A stretch of 17,416 nt of DNA from Chloroflexota bacterium (GTDB lineage Bacteria > Chloroflexota > UBA6077 > JADZDV01). Made by a program: the position numbers and the translations under genes. Positions 13,207-17,416 of this stretch are shown here, one piece after another. Under the pieces are notes generated by a model, which made no database searches, had not been told where the DNA came from, and saw nothing but the letters and a program-made list of their open reading frames with translations. The DNA is taken from positions 1-17,416 of the forward strand of contig JADZDV010000583.1 of NCBI GenBank assembly GCA_020850915.1, given 5' to 3'. How positions within the stretch are numbered: position 1 is the stretch's first letter; each line of letters begins with the position of its first letter.

Positions 13207-14548
13207 GGACGCGGCGCTCGAGCTGCCCGCGGAGCCACCAGACTGCCCGCGCTGCCTCGACGCGGGCTTCCTGCGCCGCGACGTACCGGTAGGGCACCCG
13301 GACTTCGGCAAGATCGTCCCCTGCGTCTGCCGCGCCGAGCAGATCGCCGAGCAACGACGGACCAGACTGCGCCGCGCAGCCCAGCTCGGCGCGCTCGAAC
13401 GCCTGCGCTTCAACACCCTCTTGCCTGACGGTCGGCGAGCCGAGGGCTCCAGCCAGCGCCGCTTCCGGGCCGCCCTCGAGCAGGCGAAGCGCTTTGCCGA
13501 GCATCCCGAAGGCTGGCTGGTCCTGCTCGGGCCGGCGGGCCGTGGCAAGACTCACCTGGCGGCGGCGATCGTCAATGAGCGACTTGACCACGGCGAGCCG
13601 GCCGTCTTCGCCGTCGTGCCCGACCTGCTCGATCACCTCCGGCTGACGTTCGCCCCCACCAGCGAGGTGGCGTTTGACGACCTCTTCGACTCGGTCCGCA
13701 CCACGCCTCTGCTCGTGCTCGACGACCTTGGAAGCCACGCCAGCACGCCGTGGGCGCAAGAGAAGCTGTTCCAGCTCCTGAACTACCGCTTCGCCGCCCA
13801 GCTCCCGATGGTCATTACGTCAAGCCAGCGGATCGAGGAGCTGGACGAGCGGCTGCGCGCGCGCCTGGCGGACCCACAGCTCTCGCTGGTCTGCCAGGTG
13901 GACGACTGGGATCCCGCCCTGCCGCTCGGCGTTGGCGGACTTGGTAACGGCCAGCTCCGACAGATGACGCTTGATAGCTTCAACACCCACGCCCACAGCG
14001 GGAACGACGACGCCAACGGCAACCTGGTCCGGGCACGTGAGTTCGCTCGCCGGTTCGCGGACGATCCGCGCGACTGGATCGTCTTCTTTGGCCTTCCGGG
14101 TCGGGGCAAGACGCACCTGGCAGCGGCGATCGCCAACGAGCGGCTCGGCAAGGGCTTCGACGCCGTCTTCATCACAGCCCCGGACCTGCTCGACCATCTC
14201 CGGGCCACCTTCGCGCCGGACAGCCGCATCTCCTACGACCGGGCCTTCGAGGCGATCCGCTCCACGCCGCTCCTCATTCTGGACGATCTCGGAGCGCAGT
14301 CGAGCACGCCGTGGGCGGTCGAGAAGTTGGTCCAGCTCCTGAACCACCGCTATGTCGAACGGCTTCCAACGGTGATTACGAGCAACATCCCGCTCGGAGA
14401 TCACGACGCGCGGCTGCGCTCGCGCATGCTCGACCCTAACCTGTGCGCCCATTTCTTGATCGACACGCCGCCTTTCGTGGGCGATGTGCCAGCGGGCGCA
14501 CCGGCTCAGGCGCGGCGACCTCGCGGCCAGGCGCCGCGCAGTCGCTAG
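13121..14548 (+). CDS. tandem double-AAA+ DnaC/DnaI-type helicase loader
   Basis: A 475-residue ATPase, about 1.5 to 2 times the length of usual DnaC/DnaI loaders. Near the N-terminus, C42-x2-C45 and C68-x-C70 form a probable zinc site, as in DnaI. Two AAA+ modules follow. Module 1 (~131-260) has Walker A GPAGRGKT (137-144), Walker B LLVLDD (197-202), sensor-1 VITSS and an Arg segment RLRARL. Module 2 (~318-448) has GLPGRGKT (324-331), LLILDD (384-389), VITSN and RLRSRM. The modules align without gaps, and by hand count about 75 of 131 positions are identical; both look catalytically complete. The lead-ins also match (FNTLLPDG, FNTHAH). The likely role is ATP-dependent loading of the DnaB encoded two genes upstream. 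I chose the ATG at 13121 (GAGGTG just upstream); a GTG at 13115 adds two residues. The start lies 86 nt inside the DnaD-like gene. IstB-type transposition helpers are related, but no transposase is nearby. Confidence 0.92.
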   Translation: MEKLGDVLGRLKTSPGSMRASLAAASSAEDAALELPAEPPDCPRCLDAGFLRRDVPVGHPDFGKIVPCVCRAEQIAEQRRTRLRRAAQLGALERLRFNTLLPDGRRAEGSSQRRFRAALEQAKRFAEHPEGWLVLLGPAGRGKTHLAAAIVNERLDHGEPAVFAVVPDLLDHLRLTFAPTSEVAFDDLFDSVRTTPLLVLDDLGSHASTPWAQEKLFQLLNYRFAAQLPMVITSSQRIEELDERLRARLADPQLSLVCQVDDWDPALPLGVGGLGNGQLRQMTLDSFNTHAHSGNDDANGNLVRAREFARRFADDPRDWIVFFGLPGRGKTHLAAAIANERLGKGFDAVFITAPDLLDHLRATFAPDSRISYDRAFEAIRSTPLLILDDLGAQSSTPWAVEKLVQLLNHRYVERLPTVITSNIPLGDHDARLRSRMLDPNLCAHFLIDTPPFVGDVPAGAPAQARRPRGQAPRSR

Positions 14549-14561
14549 CGCCTCCGGAGCG

Positions 14562-15545
14562 TCAGGGGATATCCACTACCACGGTCCCCAGCTTCGTACC
14601 GCTCTCGACCGCGAGGTGCGCCTGCGCGATCCGCTCCAGCGAAAACCGCGCGGCGACGCGGTGCAGCCTTTGACCGCCAGCGAGCCAGCGCCCGACGTCC
14701 GCGCATGCCCGGTCCAGCGTCTCCTTCGGCATCTGGTTGAGCAGTACCAGCCGCACCGTCACGCAGCGGCGCATCAGGTCGTAGAACGGGAACACCGGCG
14801 TCGGATCGCCAGTCGAGGCGTAGGACGCGATGCTGCCGTTGCGCCGGAGGATTGCCGCGCTCACCGGGAGATTTCCGCCAAAGTCCACGTCCACGATATG
14901 GTCCACACCCGCGCCGTTGGTGACTTCCCGCACGCGCGCGGCAACGTCCGCCTCGCGGTAGTTGACGACATGCGCCGCCCCCGCCTCGCGAGCCTGCTCG
15001 AGCTTCAGACTGGAGCTGGCGGTGGCAATAACCGTTCCGCCGCCCCAGGCCGCCCACTGCACAGCGTAATGGCCCACCGCGCCAGCGCCCCCGGTCACCA
15101 GGACGGTCTTGGACGCCACCGGGCCCTGGGCGAAGACGCAGCAGTACGCTGTCATGCAGGGGATGCCGAAACAGGCGCCGGCAGCGAAGTCCACCGAGTC
15201 CGGCAGCGGATGGACCAGCGAGGCGTCGAGGGCGATGTACTGCGCCGCCGTGCCAAACGCTCGCCCGCGCTGGCCGTTGTAGAGCCACACCCGCTGCCCG
15301 AGTCGCGAGTCCGGGACACCTTCGCCCACCTGGTCGATCACCCCAGCGCCGTCGCTATTCGGGATGACCACTGGAAACTCCTGCTCGAAGCCGATGCCGG
15401 CCCGACGCTTGCAGTCGGCCGGGTTCACCGCCGACGCGACGAGGCGGACGCGGACCTCGCCCGGCCCGGCCGTGGGTGTCGGTCGCTCCCCAACCTCGAT
15501 CACCTCCCCCGCGGCGCCGAGACGCTCGTACCAGGCGGCCAGCAT
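14562..15545 (-). CDS. quinone oxidoreductase-like, zinc-free medium-chain dehydrogenase/reductase
   Basis: A 327-residue cytoplasmic NAD(P)H-dependent reductase of the QOR/zeta-crystallin branch. The N-terminal GroES-like part shows WYERLGAAGEVIEVGE, GEVRVRLVASAVNPADCKRR, IPNSDGAGVIDQVGEGV and LGQRVWLY. The nucleotide-binding fold has VTGGAGAVGHYAVQWA (150-165), an AxxGxxG-type glycine motif, and EAGAAHVVNY. The catalytic-zinc Cys and the four-Cys structural zinc lobe of alcohol dehydrogenases are absent. The family reduces quinones or other activated carbonyls; the substrate is not determinable. The ATG at 15545 is preceded by GGAG at 5-nt spacing and begins at the usual family start; the frame stays open upstream without similarity. 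It converges on the loader gene with only 13 nt between the stop codons. Confidence 0.9.
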   Translation of the reverse strand: MLAAWYERLGAAGEVIEVGERPTPTAGPGEVRVRLVASAVNPADCKRRAGIGFEQEFPVVIPNSDGAGVIDQVGEGVPDSRLGQRVWLYNGQRGRAFGTAAQYIALDASLVHPLPDSVDFAAGACFGIPCMTAYCCVFAQGPVASKTVLVTGGAGAVGHYAVQWAAWGGGTVIATASSSLKLEQAREAGAAHVVNYREADVAARVREVTNGAGVDHIVDVDFGGNLPVSAAILRRNGSIASYASTGDPTPVFPFYDLMRRCVTVRLVLLNQMPKETLDRACADVGRWLAGGQRLHRVAARFSLERIAQAHLAVESGTKLGTVVVDIP

Positions 15546-15820
15546 GGCAGCTCCATTCAGCGTGGTGTCAAGAGCCTGTCGGTCCATCATACGGTAGGGG
15601 GCGTCCGTCATCACCACGCGAGCCCCCGTTGATCGCGCCCAGCGCAGCCTGGACCATGCCTCACTCATCCCCTCCCCTCCCCTCCCCAGCGCACACAGCC
15701 CCGGCCAGGCGTGCCAGGTAAGGCAGGGAAGGGGACTCATCATGGCTGGGGGGCAACGTTGGCCTGCCCGGGGTCTGCTCCTTCGCCAACCTGTCCGCCC
15801 CGGATGCCCGCGGCAACGGC

Positions 15821-15838
15821 AAGGCGAGGCCTCGCCTT
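15821..15838. promoter_or_regulatory. perfect 18-nt palindrome upstream of the Lrp-like gene (possible operator)
   Basis: aaggcgaggcctcgcctt equals its own reverse complement. It overlaps the place where a -35 box would be for the TAGAAT at 15848-15853, so a bound regulator could block or help RNA polymerase. As RNA it would make a loopless stem, so an operator is more likely than a terminator. Confidence 0.45.
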
Positions 15839-15847
15839 GGCCCGTGG

Positions 15848-15853
15848 TAGAAT
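15848..15853 (+). promoter_or_regulatory. possible -10 box (TAGAAT) of the Lrp-like gene
   Basis: TAGAAT lies 21 nt before the TTG start, giving a short leader that contains the ribosome site GGAGG at 15862-15866. Confidence 0.45.
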
Positions 15854-15874
15854 GGGGCGCTGGAGGTTGGTGTC

Positions 15875-16171
15875 TTGGTCACTGCCGTGGTCCTCATCCA
15901 GACAGAGCGCGGCCGAAGCACGGAGACGGCCGAAGCGCTGCTTCAGATCGACGCGGTAAAAGAGGTCTACTCGGTCGCTGGCGAGTACGATCTCGTGGCC
16001 ATCGTGCGCGTCCACCGGTACGACGAGATGGCGCAGATCGTTCCTGAGAGGTTGGCGCGCGTGCCGGGCATCTCTCGCACGACGACGCTGATGGCGTTCC
16101 AGCACTACTCGCGCCGCGACCTCGAGCGGATGTGGGGCATTGGCCTGGACGAAGAGGCCGTCGGCTCCTAG
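15875..16171 (+). CDS. stand-alone Lrp/AsnC effector-binding (RAM) domain protein
   Basis: A 98-residue protein consisting only of the ligand-binding alpha/beta domain of Lrp/AsnC regulators: a first strand TAVVLIQTERG, a helix, EVYSVAGEYDLVAIVRVHRYDEM, and a C-terminal TTTLMAFQHYSRRDLE. The N-terminal helix-turn-helix of full-length Lrp is missing, and upstream sequence does not encode one. Such stand-alone RAM proteins are known to form ring oligomers and bind amino acids; they may modulate full-length Lrp partners or act in metabolism. The TTG start is supported by GGAGG 8 nt upstream. A palindrome and a -10-like box precede the gene. The M23 peptidase gene follows almost directly, in the same reading frame after the TAG. 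Confidence 0.88.
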   Translation: MVTAVVLIQTERGRSTETAEALLQIDAVKEVYSVAGEYDLVAIVRVHRYDEMAQIVPERLARVPGISRTTTLMAFQHYSRRDLERMWGIGLDEEAVGS

Positions 16172-16180
16172 CAGGTTCCC

Positions 16181-17341
16181 CTGAGAAGCGCGCTTTTCCT
16201 CCTCTTCCTCGCCCTGCTGAGCATCCTCACCCTCGGCCCCGGCCGGGACGCGGTGAGCTTTGCCTGGTGGTGGTATTCGAACGACACCCCCCCTACTGTC
16301 TCCGTGGAAGGTCCGACCGGCGTTGTCCGCGGTGGCCTGACCGCTCGAGCGGTCGTCCAGCCCGGCGACCGGGCCAACGTGGTAGCCGCCGAGCTCGACA
16401 GCCAGCCCCTGCCAGCCGAGCGAGTGCTCACGATCGACACCCAGAGCGTGCCGGATGGCGAGCATACGCTGGTCGTCCGTGCCGAAGACCAGTCGCGCCG
16501 CGGCAACACATCCAGCGCCAGCTACACGTTCCGCTCAGACAACACCCCGCCACGGGTGGAGCTGACGATCCGGCCGCCCCAGGTGCCTCAAGGGCACAGC
16601 TACCTGATCCGCGTTCACACTGACGAGCCGTCCCGGGTCCAAGCGGAGCTGAGCGGGGCACCGCTTTGGCTCTATCAGACGGGAGGCGACGGCTGGACTG
16701 TGGGCGGCTTTGGGCCTGACCAGCGCGAGGGTCAGCGACCGCTGCGGGTCACCGTCGAGGACGCCGTTGGCAACACAGCGACGGTGGAGCGAAGCGTCAG
16801 GGTGGCGCCGTTCGCGTTCACCGAGGACCACCTCGAGGTGCCGGCCGACCTGGCGGCGCTGCTGTCGCCGAGCGTCCGCTACGACGAGGACGTCCTGCTC
16901 CGGGAGGTGTACACGAAGGTGAGCGGCCCGCCACTCTGGCAAGGGCCGTTCAGACGGCCCGTTGGAGGCGAGATCACAACCCAGTTTGGCGAGGTCCGCT
17001 ACTACAATGGCGGGCCGGCAACGGGCCACCACGGCGGCACCGACTTCGCCGTGTCGCAGCGCACGCCGGTGCTCGCGCCCGCGCGGGGGCGTGTGGTCCT
17101 CAAACAGCAGGTCAAGCTGCGCGGCAACGCGCTCGTCCTGGACCATGGCGCCGGCGTCTTCACCACCTACGGGCACCTGGCGGAGTGGCTCGTCCAGCCG
17201 GGCGCCGACGTTCAGGCGGGCCAGGAGATCGGGCTGGTTGGAAGCACCGGGCTCTCGACCGGCCCGCACCTGCACTGGGAGATCTGGGTCGGAGGCGAGA
17301 ACGTCGACGCCATGGAATGGACCCAGACCTCCTTTCCCTGA
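16181..17341 (+). CDS. secreted M23-family (LytM-type) peptidoglycan endopeptidase
   Basis: A zinc metallopeptidase expected to cut peptidoglycan cross-links outside the cell. Numbering from the CTG at 16181 (386 residues), residues 2-18 are a hydrophobic signal segment (RSALFLLFLALLSILTL). Two Ig-like beta regions follow (about 35-120, DTPPTVSVEGPTG to YTFRSDNTPP; and 122-208, PPRVELTIRPP to VEDAVGNTATVERSV). The M23 domain spans about 258-378, with zinc ligands H284 and D288 (HHGGTD), H365 and the catalytic pair H332/H363 (YGHL, HLHWE); all are intact. The first ordinary start codon is a GTG at 16253, but it would remove most of the signal segment. No ATG, GTG or TTG occurs between the upstream TAG (16169) and 16253, so I infer a CTG start; this start is uncertain, while the domain call is firm. 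It is probably co-transcribed with the Lrp-like gene 9 nt upstream. Confidence 0.85.
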   Translation: MRSALFLLFLALLSILTLGPGRDAVSFAWWWYSNDTPPTVSVEGPTGVVRGGLTARAVVQPGDRANVVAAELDSQPLPAERVLTIDTQSVPDGEHTLVVRAEDQSRRGNTSSASYTFRSDNTPPRVELTIRPPQVPQGHSYLIRVHTDEPSRVQAELSGAPLWLYQTGGDGWTVGGFGPDQREGQRPLRVTVEDAVGNTATVERSVRVAPFAFTEDHLEVPADLAALLSPSVRYDEDVLLREVYTKVSGPPLWQGPFRRPVGGEITTQFGEVRYYNGGPATGHHGGTDFAVSQRTPVLAPARGRVVLKQQVKLRGNALVLDHGAGVFTTYGHLAEWLVQPGADVQAGQEIGLVGSTGLSTGPHLHWEIWVGGENVDAMEWTQTSFP

Positions 17342-17416
17342 GCAGCGAGGCCGGCTCTCGCAGCTCGCCTTCTTGAACTCGCCGCGTCCTCTGCAGGTTC
17401 CCGGACGTGCACGATC

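Larger units (their letters stand above)
15546..15874. other. divergent intergenic region (329 nt)
   Basis: It separates the minus-strand reductase from the plus-strand Lrp-like gene. It includes a pyrimidine-rich tract (about 15665-15687, repeats of ccctcc), a perfect 18-nt palindrome (15821-15838) and a -10-like box (15848). No gene was recognised. Confidence 0.5.

Noticed and set aside
13121..14548. IstB-type transposition helper ATPase, implying an insertion sequence.
   Set aside because: No istA or other transposase and no terminal repeats are nearby; the neighbours are dnaB and a DnaD-domain gene, and the N-terminal Cys4 motif fits DnaI.
14484..15632. A 382-codon plus-strand frame opposite the reductase gene.
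   Set aside because: Composition is Arg/His/Pro-rich without motifs, while the minus strand encodes a complete recognisable reductase in the same interval.
17342..17416. Possible start of another gene at the right edge (GTG at about 17407).
   Set aside because: Too little sequence and no ribosome site; nothing can be supported.

Overview
This is a GC-rich bacterial chromosome segment carrying mostly housekeeping genes, with no phage, integrase, transposase or CRISPR content that I can see. The most likely source is a Chloroflexota bacterium, perhaps Thermomicrobia/Sphaerobacter-like. I infer this from the high GC, the frequent GTG/TTG starts, an rplI-dnaB-dnaD-loader cluster, Pro/Ala/Thr-rich secreted proteins with a C-terminal LGFP-like region, and scattered intergenic 'ggatgaca' and 'cagcgaaggatca' repeats. 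I cannot confirm the lineage without a database search.

Layout. Positions 1-333 hold a short intergenic repeat cluster. Next come an NTF2/SnoaL-like protein (334-717), a MurE-type Mur ligase (741-2252), and a membrane-anchored J-domain-like protein (2394-3329). The aspartate-family amino acid pair thrB-lysC follows (3500-5610); its stop and start codons overlap, and lysC has a strong internal ribosome site for a separate regulatory subunit. After that are an unrecognised secreted two-domain protein (5831-6805), a LysM membrane protein (7021-7701), and a repeat-bearing intergenic region (7702-8159). On the minus strand lies a secreted protein with long Gly-Asp-Asn repeats (8160-9665). Then come a second gene-poor stretch, tRNA-Thr(CGT) (10164-10235), and a third gene-poor stretch.

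The replication block is rplI (10637-11083), dnaB helicase (11123-12478), a DnaD-domain protein (12475-13206) and a helicase-loader ATPase (13121-14548). The last three genes overlap and read as one operon encoding helicase, primosome protein and loader. The loader carries two tandem, complete AAA+ DnaC/DnaI-type domains behind a Cys4 motif, and this is the most striking item in the window. A quinone-oxidoreductase-like gene converges on the operon from the minus strand (14562-15545). The window ends with a stand-alone Lrp/AsnC effector domain (15875-16171) and a secreted M23 peptidase (about 16181-17341).

Themes. Several genes concern the cell envelope: MurE makes the peptidoglycan stem peptide, and the LysM and M23 proteins bind or cut peptidoglycan. 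The aspartate-family genes feed threonine, lysine and diaminopimelate synthesis. I found no obvious new defence or mobile system. The unusual points lie in protein architecture (double loader, J-like protein without HPD, duplicated secreted domain, GDN repeats) and in translation signals (lysC internal start, a probable non-canonical start of the M23 gene).
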